From positions 12,825,039 through 12,889,038 of the forward strand of contig CM119271.1 in NCBI GenBank assembly GCA_051294375.1: 64,000 nucleotides of DNA, written 5' to 3'. The notes under the pieces are model-generated. The model was not told where the DNA came from and made no database searches. It saw only the letters and a program-made list of their open reading frames with translations. The DNA is from Paraspadella gotoi. Its lineage: Eukaryota > Chaetognatha. Positions 24,606-45,085 of the stretch are shown here, piece by piece (the stretch's first letter is position 1; each line of letters begins with the position of its first letter). A program made the translations under genes and the position numbers.

Positions 24606-27050
24606 GGTTTTATTTTTCTCCGACGAAATAAATCGTCATTTACGTGTCTTTGCTAACGATATTTTTGCACCGAAACATTTTTTTTCCTTTCTAATCCCTC
24701 AAAAACCAAAGATTTTGATTTTATGGTTCGTTTACGCCGCTTAATAAAATTAATAATAATAATATTAATAAAATAAAATACTAACTGGATCCAAACCATT
24801 GCGATAGTTTGTGCACTTTGTGTCTCGAACGGAGGATCAACGCTCAAAAAAGGAAAGGAGATTTTGTAGTATTTTTTTTTCTTTCTTGTCATTCGATTCG
24901 ACTTAATACTTTTAAGGAAATATGTACTAAAATCACGGACTAGGCATAGTTTTTTAATCGTTAACGTTTATTTTAGAAACATGGTTTTTAGAAAATATGT
25001 TGTTTTTTTTTGGAACAGTTTTTGACCATGCATGCTTTCGGGAATGAATGGTAACAATATAATTACAATGTTTCTTAAATTTTTTTAAAATGTTTACAAA
25101 ATATATTAAAGTTTGAAATTGAGCTAATGACAAAAAAAAAAGAGAAATATTTCAAGTCAGAGAAAAAGAGAGAGAGAGTCAGAAAGGTAAAGAGAAAGAG
25201 AGATAGTTTGTTGCGAAATTGTGAAACATATGATTTACAAATTTTCAAACACAATTTTCCAAAGTTTAAAATGTAAAATAAAAATATAAACAACAATATC
25301 AATCTCAATATTCTCAATACTTCCATTTAACTTAATTATTAAACGATTCGTCCCAAAAGAGAAAGCGTGCCTTTTGTTTTTTCTTCTCCTCTTCCTCCTC
25401 AGCGACATCTCTCTTCTTTTCCTAAAATCTGTTCTTAATTCGATGGCTGCATTTGGTTCGCTGCTTCGTAGCCAGTTGCGACTCTTTTACGCCAATAGTT
25501 GCCAACATTTCGAGACAAACTCTAATATTGCTTCAAGAATTACGTTCATTTTGCGTAAAAAATTCGTCGTTGTTACGATAAATTTCGTCATGAACTCATG
25601 ATTGCTGTAATTTCTTTTACTCTTTGGTATTTAACTGAGCACATGTTTCGTAATCGTTACGTAAACATGACATCATTCTTGAACGTGTAGGGATTCGTTT
25701 TTGAAATTAAGAGGTGTAGTCTTGAAAAAAAAAACATTTTACGGGACTGCACTGGGGGGAAAAACTATATTAAATTTGTCCAAACAAATCAGGGTAAGTA
25801 GATATATTTGAGGATATTTAAATAATCCTAATGCTCACTCTTAAGTTAAAACGTATCGTCAGAATTTTACTCATCGAATGATAACCTTAAATAATTTTAA
25901 TGTTATTTAAATATTTACGAATGAATGGAACGGAAAATTGACCCAGAAAAAAAAAAAAAAAAAAGATAATGAAACCATATTCATTCATAAATTATACAAA
26001 GTTGGATTTCCGATTTCGCTTTACCATTGACAAGTTCTAAACTTTGATTTAAAAATAAAACTAATTCGGGCCTGCGCTTAGACTAGTTTTTTGATGATTC
26101 GCTTAATCAGCAGAAAATTAATGAAATCGATTTGAAGAATGTGGCAAGAATCATTAGGAATCATCTGTCTTTTATCTCATTTCTCTTTTCCGCCTTGTGT
26201 CCCAAACTGTCTGTCTTTTCATTCGGTTTAATAGTATCATCTCTCTTATTTCGTGATCGGTACGTCCGATCGTCTGTCTGTCTGTCTGTCTGCCCGCCCT
26301 CTTAACGGTTCAAGCGATTATAGTTCAAACTTTTTTGTTCCAAAAAAAAACTGGTGAAGTACGAGTGCACCGACACTGTCCTAAAACAGTTAACCTTTGA
26401 ACATTTGTTACCACTAGATCTGAGAAGGCTGTCGGATCCTTTTAAATGAAAAAGAAAAAAAGATAGATTATTAAAAATGAAATCGTTTGTTCTGCTCCTG
26501 TCGTCGTAAGCTGCTGCTGTAGATTAGAGAGAAGAATGAATGAGTCATTGAACCGTAATTGGTAAGTCCGGCCTTACCCAGTTTTCGAATTTAAGCTTTT
26601 TAAAAGAGAAAAAAAAAAACTCGGACGATTATATTAAAACTGATAAGTTTATTATTGTCGGCGGAATTTTTTAAGGCGAAATAATAAACGGCGAATCTTC
26701 CCGATGTAGGAGAAAAAGAAATGTGAAACGATATTTTTTTATCCTCGTGTGCGGACAAAGAACAGATACAGAACAAAGAATAGAGACAGAGTCTTTAAAT
26801 TTTTTTTCTTTAAAATTGTTACCGCGAATTTAGTCTGCGGTTTATAGTTAACAATCTAAACATAAATTATCATTTATTAACCTCCTGATCCATGATATGG
26901 AAAAAAATAAAGAAATAAGAAAAACCGCGAATAAAAATTCCGGGCAAATTATAATTAAATTTGGCTTTAAATTACAACGGCGAGGTTAAACGAACGCGTT
27001 GCCGACCTTTTCTTTCTTGAAGCTACAACTAAAAATCAAAACGAAAAAGA
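24606..27050. other. Intergenic spacer, no gene seen
   Basis: AT-rich sequence with poly-A/T runs and a short GTCT run near 26274. No reading frame has exon-like composition or recognisable similarity. Confidence 0.5.
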
Positions 27051-27059
27051 AACAATAAC

Positions 27060-27332
27060 AAAAAAAAAACAAAAACAAAAAAAACAACGTCGCTTCCTCG
27101 AAAAAAGCCTTCTGCCTCAAAACGTCGAAAAACGAAACTCGGGCGAAACGAAAACGAAACAGAAAAACGAAACGAGGGCTTAACGAAAACGAAACTAGGG
27201 CGAAACGACAACGAAACAGAAAACGTAATTAGGGCGAAACGAAAACGAAACAGAAAACGAAACTATGGCGAAACGACAACGAAACAGAAAACGTAATTAG
27301 GGCGAAACGAAAACGAAACTAGGGCGAAAGGG
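27060..27332. repeat. GGGCGAAACGAAAACGAAAC minisatellite
   Basis: Tandem units of about 30 bases combining GCGAAACGAAAACGAAAC with CAGAAAACG and TAGG variants. Several units contain GAAAACGAAACT, which fits the interferon-stimulated response element pattern GAAANNGAAACT. It lies about 1.7 kb upstream of the S6 kinase start. Confidence 0.85.
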
Positions 27333-27448
27333 TTTAAAAGTTAACAGGAGCCGAATTTTAGGATTTTTCTTTTTTGTTTTCCGCACCCAAATAAAGTAGT
27401 TTATTTAAAAAAAACAAACATTATTCCTCGGTATCACGACAATCGAAT

Positions 27449-27449
<1 letters not shown>

Positions 27450-27481
<32 letters not shown>

Positions 27482-27724
27482 NNNNNNNNNNNNNNNNNNN
27501 NNNNNNNNNNNNNNNNNNNNNNNNNNNNNNNNNNNNNNNNNNNNNNNNNNNNNNNNNNNNNNNNNNNNNNNNNNNNNNNNNNNNNNNNNNNNNNNNNNNN
27601 NNNNNNNNNNNNNNNNNNNNNNNNNNNNNNNNNNNNNNNNNNNNNNNNNNNNNNNNNNNNNNNNNNNNNNNNNNNNNNNNNNNNNNNNNNNNNNNNNNNN
27701 NNNNNNNNNNNNNNNNNNNNNNNN

Positions 27725-27755
<31 letters not shown>
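27450..27755. repeat. (CT)n microsatellite containing a 243-base gap
   Basis: CT runs on both sides of the unknown bases 27482-27724, so the gap is probably an unresolved CT run. Confidence 0.95.
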
Positions 27756-27757
<2 letters not shown>

Positions 27758-27926
27758 CACCTGCGCAGATTTGATGGTTTCCGTCGCAGATTTTGAGAAA
27801 AATAAATAAATTATTGAAAAAAACATTTTATTTTCGCCCGTTAATTTCGACGGGCGCTAACGAACCGTTAAAAATTATTACAAATTATTACAGATTATTA
27901 CAATTCATTAGAGAGAGGCATTTACG

Positions 27927-28555
27927 AAATTCGCACAACCAATATCTGTTTATTTATCATTAAATAAGATATTTTGCCTTCTGAATTTGGACCGTATTAT
28001 TAAATATAATTAAATATTATTAAATATTAACCACGAAAGTAGACAAACGAGAAACTCTCTCTAATTTCCTCATAGGTCCATCGTTAGACCGAAACGAAAT
28101 TGGGTACTATTTTCCGAAAGCGGCCCAGTCCTGTTTTTAATTTTGAAATTTAATGTTATCTCAAATATTTTATTTTTTTTATATAAATATTTAATTTATT
28201 CTTTAATCCTTAACTGTAAACCTAATCACAAGTCTTAATCTCTCGAATCATTAACTAAACCTTAACCCTTAACCTTATTTAGCTTAACCATTAATTTAAT
28301 CTTTAAACTTAATCAATTATATATTGAAATATTATACCACTTCATTGATAGGGAAGCCAGGTTCACTGGGAGTGAATAAACAAGTCTGTGCGAGAGGCTT
28401 GATTAAAAGCTTGCAGAAACCTGTTATGTTATTATCTTGCAAGTGTGATGGAGACCTTAAACCACCGAAGCCTGTCCAAAGTCAGGGACAAGATAGCTTA
28501 TTTATTAAATGAATGGATAATTTTTATATTGGTTGTACCAATTTCATATTTAAGC
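27927..28555 (+). repeat. Dispersed repeat family 1, two copies
   Basis: A short degraded piece at 27927-27985, then a long copy at 28326-28555. The long copy runs from ATTGATAGGGAAGCCAGGTT through AAACCACCGAAGCCTGTCCA to ATATTGGTTGTACCAATTTC, matching the right arm of the foldback element at 63700-63925. Confidence 0.8.
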
Positions 28556-28883
28556 GTAAGACACTTTAGAAAAAAAAAGACGCGGCCCAAAATCGCTTTT
28601 CTCCACCATGAGAAAAACTCGAATTAACTCGAATTTTAATCAAAACTATTTTTCTTTTTCCAGGAAAAAAAAAACAGAAAGAAAAAAATGGATCGCAAAG
28701 AATTCGATTCGATTCGTTAGTAAAAACTTTTTCTCGAATTCTTACGCTTTTTTTTTCAAATTCCGCAGGAAAATTTCAAAAAAAAAAAAAAAAAATTTAA
28801 TTAAATAAATACTACTACTAATATTTCGGATAAATAGAAAAAAAAAGGTAACAAAAAAAAAAAGTCCTTTTTTCCTCGCGTAA

Positions 28884-36620
<7,737 letters not shown>

Positions 36621-38119
36621 AATGACTAGTTTCTTTTTTTTTTTAATGAAAAAAAAAATGCGGGGACAAAATTTTTGTCAAAAAGTTAACCTGGAAATAT
36701 TACATGTGCCGTATTATTATTTCATATTAATTTATATTTAAAAGGTTTGTTTTACGATGGAATAATTATAAGGTTATCTTTTTTTTTATGACGTAGATAC
36801 ATCGTCCCGTCAGAAACCATTTTTGGGGGAAAAATTAATGATTTAATATTTTATCGGTTTTTTAAAATTTTAATTCGATTAGGTTTAATATCCTGCCGCT
36901 CCCCTCCAAGAGTATTTTTAAAAAATCGATTATAGGTCTCCATCGCTTGGCAAAAAAAAATAAGTTGTCCCCTTCAAGTTTTCCCTTCTCACCGTAGTGG
37001 ACCGCTTCGCGAGCGAAACATCCAACGATTCAATTACTATGCAATTTATCAACAGTGAAAATTCACAGATACGCATTCGTGTTGGATCGGGAGAGAGCGA
37101 TTGTGATTTTTTTTGTGTCTACGTTATTTAATGTTTTTTTTTATAAATATATGATTATTTTTTCCGATTACTAGACGTACGATTGCAAAGTTCGGGTTAA
37201 AATTTTTTTATTCGTTTTGGGGGGCAAGTGCTCTTTAACTGGAATCTTTGAATCAGAGCCTGGCAATATTTTTTTATGTATTATCTTGTCTTATATTCAC
37301 AATACTCTTTCAAACGTAACGGTACTCGTTTCTACTTTATCCATTGTTAATTTTTTTTTAGGCAATAGTAATATAATAACAATCGTTGGGATGAGCCTTG
37401 GGGTACTATTTTTTTTAATGTGTATTTTTTTTTTTGACAAATATTTAGTGATAACCAATTATTTCATGAGTGTCTCCTACGAAACTATTTGTTGATTAGC
37501 AAAAAGAACCAATGAACCAATTTCGGAGATAAATATTGCCTTAAGATTCTCTCCCTCCCTCTCCTTCCTTTATTATATTGCATTCGTGCGTACAGCACGT
37601 ACGTACATCGTTGATTATTGCATTTTATATTCCGCCGTGATTCGTACGGGATTGAAAAAAAGGATCGCTCGATCCGAATAATCCCTAACGAATTTTATTT
37701 TTAGGCATCAAATTCGGAGCGAAAGTCGCTTTTAATATATAATATTTTAATTATATATTATTAAAACAGCGTTCCTCGCTCTCTCTCTCTCTCTCTCAAA
37801 AAAAAAGTCTGCTCTCGTCCGTGGCGACGATCCGGACAACATCCTTTTGTTTTCTTCGATTTTCTCTCGCCAGGTGGCGAACGGACCGAGGCGATTTTCC
37901 AGAGAAAAAAAGAAATAAAAGAATTTGATTAATTTTTATTATTATTATTATTAATATTATAATAAACAAACAAAAGGATTTTATGTAAATTATATGTAGA
38001 CTCTTTTTTCTCGAGTTCGTGAGTCCAGAGTTGATCGTTCCTCTGAAAAAAAAAAGGAATTTACGGCTGCTCTCGTTTTTCTCTCGAATCGTCGCAAATG
38101 TAGTTTGTACTTTTATTTT

Positions 38120-38156
<37 letters not shown>

Positions 38157-38851
38157 CTCTCTTCTCTCTCTCTCCTCTCTCTCTCATCTCTTCCTCTCTC
38201 TCTCTCCTCCCGCCCACCGCTCTCAACTTTTTGCCGCGTTGAATTAGGTTATAAATACAACTTTTTTTCTTGAAAAATAAATGAAATTACATCCGCCGTC
38301 TATTATTTGTTTCGGTTGCTTGGAGACCAAAGTTAGGGAAACTCATGTATTCGAGTTTTCAATCGCTATCATTAATTTCAATACTCGTGCTTAGAAATTA
38401 AGTGGATCAAATGTTAAATAATGATTAAAGTCGATTCAAGTTAAAATTTAGGAGATCCCGTAGTACGTTGTCAGCCTTAAGACTAGTATATTCACTTGAT
38501 AAATTCATAAATTCGAAGTTAAAAAGTCTTTTGTTTTTTTTTTATTCCCCGAAACCGACCAAACGCAATCATAGCGGGACAACGCCAAACGAATACATTT
38601 TTTCCCCTTTTGTTCGTGGTTTGTTGCGTAAACAAGAATAGTAGAAACCCCCGAGAAGAAAATCTACTTATAGTATTTCTTTGAGCATAGGCAATTTCTT
38701 CAAAAAATTAATTTTTTTTATTTATTCGTTTTTAATTGAATAAAGACTCGACCCGTGGCTAGGTTCGCAGGTACGCGTAATAGTTTTATAAAGTTTAATA
38801 TATAAATGAGAATATCGTTAGTAACGATATGATTCTTACCGCGCGCGTCAG
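36621..38851. other. Intergenic spacer between S6K and the Cys/Pro gene
   Basis: AT-rich sequence with a short CT run near 37778 and an interrupted one at 38128-38215. The palindromic cluster ACGTACGTAC lies near 37601. A 92-codon frame at 37217 is built from poly-T codons and is not credible. Confidence 0.5.
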
Positions 38852-39463
38852 ATGGCGCTCCGTTGGGCTCGACTGGCGCAGCACCTGCGACCGTCCTCAG
38901 TCGCCCGGCAGGTGCCGCGACGTTTCCTGCGTCAAGGGCCGACGCCCGCGGAGCGCGGCAACCCCGTCGTTGGCCTCGTCGTCGTTGGAGCCGCGGGGGC
39001 CGGTCTAGCGTATCAGGACATGCAGTATCAGGTCATGCAGTATCAGGACATGCAGTATCAGGTGGAGAAAGGGGGTTGGGGTATAAGGACAGTATTAGGT
39101 GAAGTGGGGTATCCGGTTGTTTATCAGGATGCACTTAATCTTCGGGGAAAAGAAAGAAAAAAAAATTGGCAAAAGAAGAAANNNNNNNNNNNNNNNNNNN
39201 NNNNNNAAAAGAGAAGAGATTGACATTCCAACGCACCATAGTCTTCCTGTTTTTTTTGGGGGGGGGGGTGGGTTATGTTGTAGCGTCGGGAAAGGAGAAA
39301 GTCAGTCAGTCAGTCAGTCAGTCTTTCTTTTTCTTTCTTTCTTCTTTCTTTCTTTATCTTTCTTTATTTCTTTATTTTTCTTTATCTTTTTCTTTCTTTT
39401 CTTTTCTTTCTTCTTTTTTTCTATTTGTCAAAATGTTGATTTCTTTTTCCTCTCCACTTGTTC

Positions 39464-39516
<53 letters not shown>

Positions 39517-41103
39517 ATCGTTTCTTGTCTCTCTCTCTTTCTTCTCTCTCTCTCCTCCGTCTAAATTAGTTTAGTCGACCCTTCCAGTTTATTTATCAAG
39601 TCCTCTCCAAAACCTGCTGTCCGCTGCCATGCCTTCCAAAACCGCCCCGCAGCGAGTGGACGGACTTGCAAATTCGTCCTTGCATGTGCGCGGCGGAGAC
39701 TTGCGTCCAATGCAGATGTCGCACTAAATGCGAGTGGGAGGAACTCTGCGCGGAGGAAGAGAGAAAGAAGAGAGAGGCGGNNNNNNNNNNNNNNNNNNNN
39801 NNNNNNNNNNNNNNNNNNNNNNNNNNNNNNNNNNNNNNNNNNNNNNNNNNNNNNNNNNNNNNNNNNNNNNNNNNNNNNNNNNNNNNNNNNNNNNNNNNNC
39901 GCCGCTCTCTACGGCGGCAGCGGACGTCTCAAGGACCCTGGACCAAAGTGTCCGCCCGAGACGCCCAAGATGGCGCCACCGCCGTCGGGCGGCGCCGAAA
40001 AATGTAAGAAGGACAAGTGCGACGAGAAGAAACCGCCACCGCCGCCGCCTCCGCCGCCACCGCCGCCTCCGAAGCCCAAATCTTCAGCGCCGCCGCCCCC
40101 GCCCATGGGTAACAAAGCCTCTTGCTCCAAGGACGACAAATGCAGCGGAAATATGCGGCTGGAGTTGACGCCGCAGCCGGAAACGCCGGCCCGGAGATGG
40201 GCGGAACCGACGCCGCGGGCGGAACCCGTTCAAAGGTCGCGTCCGCCGCCGAAACCCGCCGTCTGGACGAGCGAAACCGTAGACAAGGATGCGTACGCGG
40301 CCAAACCAACGTCTTACACGTACAGCGGCGGACGCCTGTCCGCCTATCAGCCGCAGTCGGCTACGCCGCCGCCTCCGCCGACGATGCGGCCGCCGTCTTT
40401 GGAACTCGGCGGTGGCGGCGGCGGCGGCGGGGGATCTTGCAAGAAGGAAAAATCTTGTCCGCCTCCAAAGCCGTCGCCCTGCTGCGACGACCAAGACGAC
40501 TACAAGTGTCCGCCGCCGAAACCGAAGCCTTGCTGCGGCGACGAAGATGGTTACAAATGTCCGCCCCCGAAGCCTAAGCCTTGCTGCGGCGGCGAGGACG
40601 ATTATAAATGTCCGCCGCCAAAACCCAAACCTTGCTGTCCCAAGGAGGAAAAGGTGCGAGAGAAGAAAAGTTGGAACATAAATAATAGAAACGATAAAAA
40701 AATAGTAATAGTAATAATTATAATAATAATAATAGTAATAAGGGAATATATGGGAATATAAATATAGAAATAATATTTATATTCCCATTAAATATTTTTT
40801 GTATTATTTATATAATTTTATATTATTATATTATTTTATACTATATTATTTCCATCTCTTTCGTCCAATCAGAAGCCGAAATGTCCTAAACCGAAGCCGT
40901 CGGGTTCGACCTGCTTCCCGGCGGAAGTCTTCGAGTGTCCAGAGCGATCGCCGAGACCTCCGAGTGAGTCGTTGGGGGGGGACGAGTAGGAGACGATGAA
41001 GGTTGCTGAAGAGAATGTGGGATGTTCCAGAGGTCCGGTCTCGCGGTTCCAAATTTAAAATTGAATACACTTATTTTATTTCATAGCTCTTTTTCTCTCT
41101 AAT

Positions 41104-41143
<40 letters not shown>

Positions 41144-42723
41144 CCTCTCTCTGTCTCTCTCTCCCCCCCCTCTCTCTCTCTCTCTCCCCCTCTCCCTCTC
41201 TCTCTCTCTCAAATTGTCTTCTGACTCCTACAAATCCGCTTCCCTTTTGTTTTTTCAACTCAGACGTTCCCATGCTGCCCACTTGCGATCACGTGATGGA
41301 TCTTCCTCCTCTTCCTCCTCCACCTCCGTGCGGCGAGGTCCCCATCCCTCCTCCTCCTCCTCCTCCGCCGCCGGACATGCTGGTCGATCCGGAGGACGCT
41401 CCGCCGCAGCTGCCGGATCCGGTCATGGCCGAGGAGATTCCGCCGCCGCCGTGCGCTCCGCCGGACGATACCATCTTGCCGCCGCCGGTGCCTTGCTTCC
41501 CGCTCGATCCTCCGGCCGCCGCGATGAACAAATGCGACATCGGAGACGCGACGGGTAACAACAGCAGGGGCGGCGACAGCAGCGGCGGGGACGAGACGGG
41601 TAACAACAGCAGTCGCGGCATCGGCAGCAGGGATAAGACGAGTAACAACAGCTGCCGAAGCAGAGAGAGAAGGAGCAAGAACGTCAATAGAGACGAGATC
41701 AGCAGCCGCAGCAGAGACAAGACGGGTAACTACAGCATCGGCAGGGACGAAACGGGCGACAACAGCAGCGGCCTCGTCGTCAAAAAGGAAAGGGTCGTAG
41801 CGAAGTCGTCGTCGTCGTCTTCGCCGCCTCCGCCGCCGCTTCCGCCGCAGCTGCTGACGTCTGTCACCTCGTCGCCGCCAGCGTCCGTATCCTCTTTCCC
41901 GAGGGCGCCTTCGTTTGCGGCGCCATCGTCTCCGCCGGCGTCGTCGTCGCCGCGCGGCGGACTCATTGACTTGACGCCGAAATCTGAGACGCAGAGAGAT
42001 GAGGGAGAGACGACGACGATGGCGACGACGAAAGAGACGATGGCGACGACGACGAATGAGACGATGGCGACGACGAAAGAGATGATAGCGACGACGACGA
42101 CGACGACGACGACGATAGAGGGCGTTGGAGACGGAGATGACACGACAGGTTCGTCTGACGGTTTGTCTTACATGTTTCGTCCGTCTGTCTGTCCGTCGGT
42201 AAGTGCCGTCTATCTATCCGTATATGGCTCTTTGTCCGACTGTCTTTCCTGTCTGACTTTCTGCTCGTTTGCCTTATCTGTCTGTCTGATTTTTGTTGTT
42301 TTTGTTTTTTTGTTTATCACGCCTTCGTTTTCGTTCTTTTATTAACTTTTTTTAAAACTTTTTTTCTTTAATTTTTTTTTAAATTTTGTTTTTTATTTTC
42401 ATTATCACGAGCCACGAGAGCTTAGATCAATTGTTGTTGTTGTTGTTGTTTGTTTGTTTGTTTTTTTCCCTTTTTTCGTAAAAATTGAAGAAAAAAAAAC
42501 CCGATTATTTTCTCGTTATTTCTTTTTCTCTCTCCGTCCAGAGACGGACGCAGCCCTGCAGTCGCCGCCGCCACCGCCGCAGCAGCCGCCGAAGAAGAAG
42601 AAAAAGCGAAGCAAGAAGAAGAAGGAAAAGAGCGAAGACGCCGCAGCCGCTGACGAGTCCAACGCCTGGTCGTCACCGGAATCGTACGCTGCGTCTCTCA
42701 TGAAACTCTTTCCTAGAAAATGA
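38852..42723 (+). CDS. Unrecognised Pro/Cys/Lys-rich protein with mitochondrial-type N-terminus
   Basis: I recognise no family. Exons: 38852-39031 (or 39061), 39588-40653 (with a 119-base gap at 39781-39899), 40873-40963, 41264-42148, 42542-42723; splice phases agree and a poly(A) signal AATAAA lies at 42868. The N-terminus MALRWARLAQHLRPSSVARQ is Arg-rich with no acidic residue, as in mitochondrial presequences, and is followed by a hydrophobic stretch VVGLVVVGAAGAGLAY. Exon 2 opens with a Cys-rich block (TCCPLPCLPKPP, CMCAAETCVQCRCRTKCEWE), then poly-Pro, poly-Gly and four tandem units of the type YKCPPPKPKPCCGDED. Exon 4 is Pro-rich, then Asn/Ser/Asp/Arg-rich and Thr-rich. The last exon is Lys-rich and ends SLMKLFPRK. 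The CC-P-K pattern recalls sperm mitochondrial-sheath and other structural Cys/Pro proteins, but composition alone cannot show homology. At least 750 residues. Confidence 0.75.
39182..39206. other. Assembly gap (25 N)
   Basis: In intron 1 of the Cys/Pro gene, next to an A/G-rich run. Confidence 1.
39781..39899. other. Assembly gap inside exon 2 of the Cys/Pro gene
   Basis: The frames on either side differ relative to the nominal gap length, so the real length is unknown or there is an extra intron here. Confidence 1.
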
Positions 42724-42867
42724 GGATAAAATAAGGGGGAGGGAGAGGGAGAGAGTGGGAGAGAGGGAGAAAGAGAGGGAGAGAGAGAGAGTGGGGAGGG
42801 AGAGGGGGGGAGGGAGGGGGAATGGTCAATGAGGAAACGTCGTCGTAAATTGAAAACTGAAAAGGAA

Positions 42868-42873
42868 AATAAA
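42868..42873 (+). terminator. Poly(A) signal of the Cys/Pro gene
   Basis: AATAAA, 145 bases after the stop codon. Confidence 0.7.
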
Positions 42874-42949
42874 ACTGTGTTTATTTAATTAAATATTTAT
42901 TAATTATTTTTTTATCAAGGAAATTAGAGTATAGGGATTATGATATAAT

Positions 42950-43450
42950 GATATTGTTACAGAAAAGAAAAGAGAGGAAAAGGGGAGGAAAGGAAAGAAA
43001 AGAAAAGAGAGGAAAAGGGGAGGAAAGGAAAAGAAAGAAAAGAGAAAAAGAGGAGGAAAGAAAAGAAAAGAGAGGAAAAGGAGAGGAAAGAAAAGAGAGG
43101 AAAAGGGGAGGAAAGGAAAGAAAAGAAAAGAGAGGAAAAGAGGAGGAAAGAAAAGAAAAGAGAGGAAAAGGAGAGGAAAGAAAAGGAAAGAAAAGAGAGG
43201 AAAGAAAAGAAAAGAGAGGAAAAGGGGAGGAAAGAAAAGAAAAGAGAGGAAAAGGAGAGGAAAGGAAAGAAAAGAATAGAGAGGAAAAGGAGAGGAAAGG
43301 AAAGGAAAGAAAAGATAGGAAAAGAGGAGGAAAGGAAAGAAAAGAAAATAGAGGAAAAGGGGAGGAAAGGAAAGAAAAGAAAAGAGGAAAAGAGGAGGAA
43401 AGAAAAGAAAAGAGAGGAAAAGGGGAGGAAGTGAAAGGAAAGAAAAGGAG
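42950..43450. repeat. GAAAAGAGAGGAAAAGGGGA purine satellite
   Basis: Pure-purine tandem units of about 20-35 bases over 500 bases. The all-purine strand could form triplex DNA. Long Lys/Glu/Arg and Phe/Leu/Ser frames here are artefacts. The second copy is at 51600-52085. Confidence 0.95.
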
Positions 43451-43676
43451 TGGATTGCTAAAGAAGAGTAGGGGATAGGACGAAATAGTGAAAGAACGTA
43501 GGATGTAGGAATATAGTATTTCAATTTGTTGTATTTCGTTAGAGAGGATAAAATAGTCAATATTAAAAAGTTGACAGATAAAATAGAATAGAATAAAATA
43601 GGTGAGTTTAAAGTAAGATCGGGTAGGTGAGGTTACGACAGGAGCGTGACAACACGGAGAGAAGAGAATGGTGAGC

Positions 43677-43707
<31 letters not shown>

Positions 43708-43826
43708 TGAGAGTGAGAGTGAGAGAGAGCGATAGAGAAAGCCTCTTTGAATTCATGGTCCTTTGCGACTCACGGAATCGCGTTAGTTTTTTTCCTCTTT
43801 TTTTTTGTCCGAGAAACGACTTTCTC

Positions 43827-43885
<59 letters not shown>

Positions 43886-43973
43886 TCTCTTCCATTTTCG
43901 TCCGCGTCATCGAGACCATTTCGTCTCTTCCTTTCAAAGGCTTTTCCCCCCTCGAAAAGTGTCTCTTTCTCTG

Positions 43974-44074
<101 letters not shown>

Positions 44075-44490
44075 CATCCTTCCATGTTAACCTTTCTTCT
44101 CACTTTTACCTTGGGAAGCCGTTTTTTAATATTTAACTTAGAGTTTAAAAGCTTTCTTGTGTACGGTATTGTATTTGTTTGTATTTATTTAGTATTTCAG
44201 TTCATCTCTTTTCCTTCAATTTTCTATCTGTCATTTCTTGACCATCTTTCGCTTCATCTATCAATCATATTTTTCTATTTTCTATTTTCTATTTTTCGCA
44301 TTCCATTATTTTCGTCTTTGTCCTGTCATTTCAGCCATCTTTCTTATTCCGTCGGCGGCCATCTTTGTTTTTTCTTTTCAGCCTCGTTTCCGAATTTTTT
44401 TTTTCTTCGTTTACTTTCGCTTCGTAGGAACTTTGCTCGACGACGAATCTTCTCTTTCCGTCCGTCGTCGTCGTCGTCGTCGTCGTCGTC

Positions 44491-44522
<32 letters not shown>

Positions 44523-44696
44523 CTCTCCTCTCTCGTCTCTCTCTTCTCTCTCTCTCTTCTCTCTCTCTCTCTCTCTCTCTTCATATCCACGATTCAATTC
44601 TTTGTTTTCTTTTTGTTTTCTTTTCTGTTTTATTTCCTTTCTTCGCTTGTCTCTCCGTTCCTTTCCCGGGAAAATAAACACGTTTCGCGTCGAAGC

Positions 44697-44816
<120 letters not shown>

Positions 44817-45085
44817 GAAAGGATACGATAGAAATAAAACGGAAACAAGAAGGAAGGCATGATGGAGAGAAGGAAGAAGGAAAAGAAGAAAAGCAATGCA
44901 TACAAAGTCCCAAGCCTTGGGCCAAGGCCCAAGTTCCACGAATTCAACGCTTTATCCCAACACCTCCCATTCGTTATTATTCGGCCTTGAACTTTGAATG
45001 ATAATCGCACTAATCACGAAATTGGTACAACAAATGTAAAAACTATCAATTCAATTAATATATAAGCTATATTACCACTGGCCAT

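Noticed and set aside
37217-37495. A 92-codon hydrophobic frame
   Set aside because: Made of poly-T and AT-rich codons, with no similarity, no splice sites and no GC rise.
42938-43756. A 272-codon Phe/Leu/Ser membrane-like frame and its Lys/Glu/Arg antisense
   Set aside because: Both come from the all-purine satellite; the hydrophobicity is a codon artefact.
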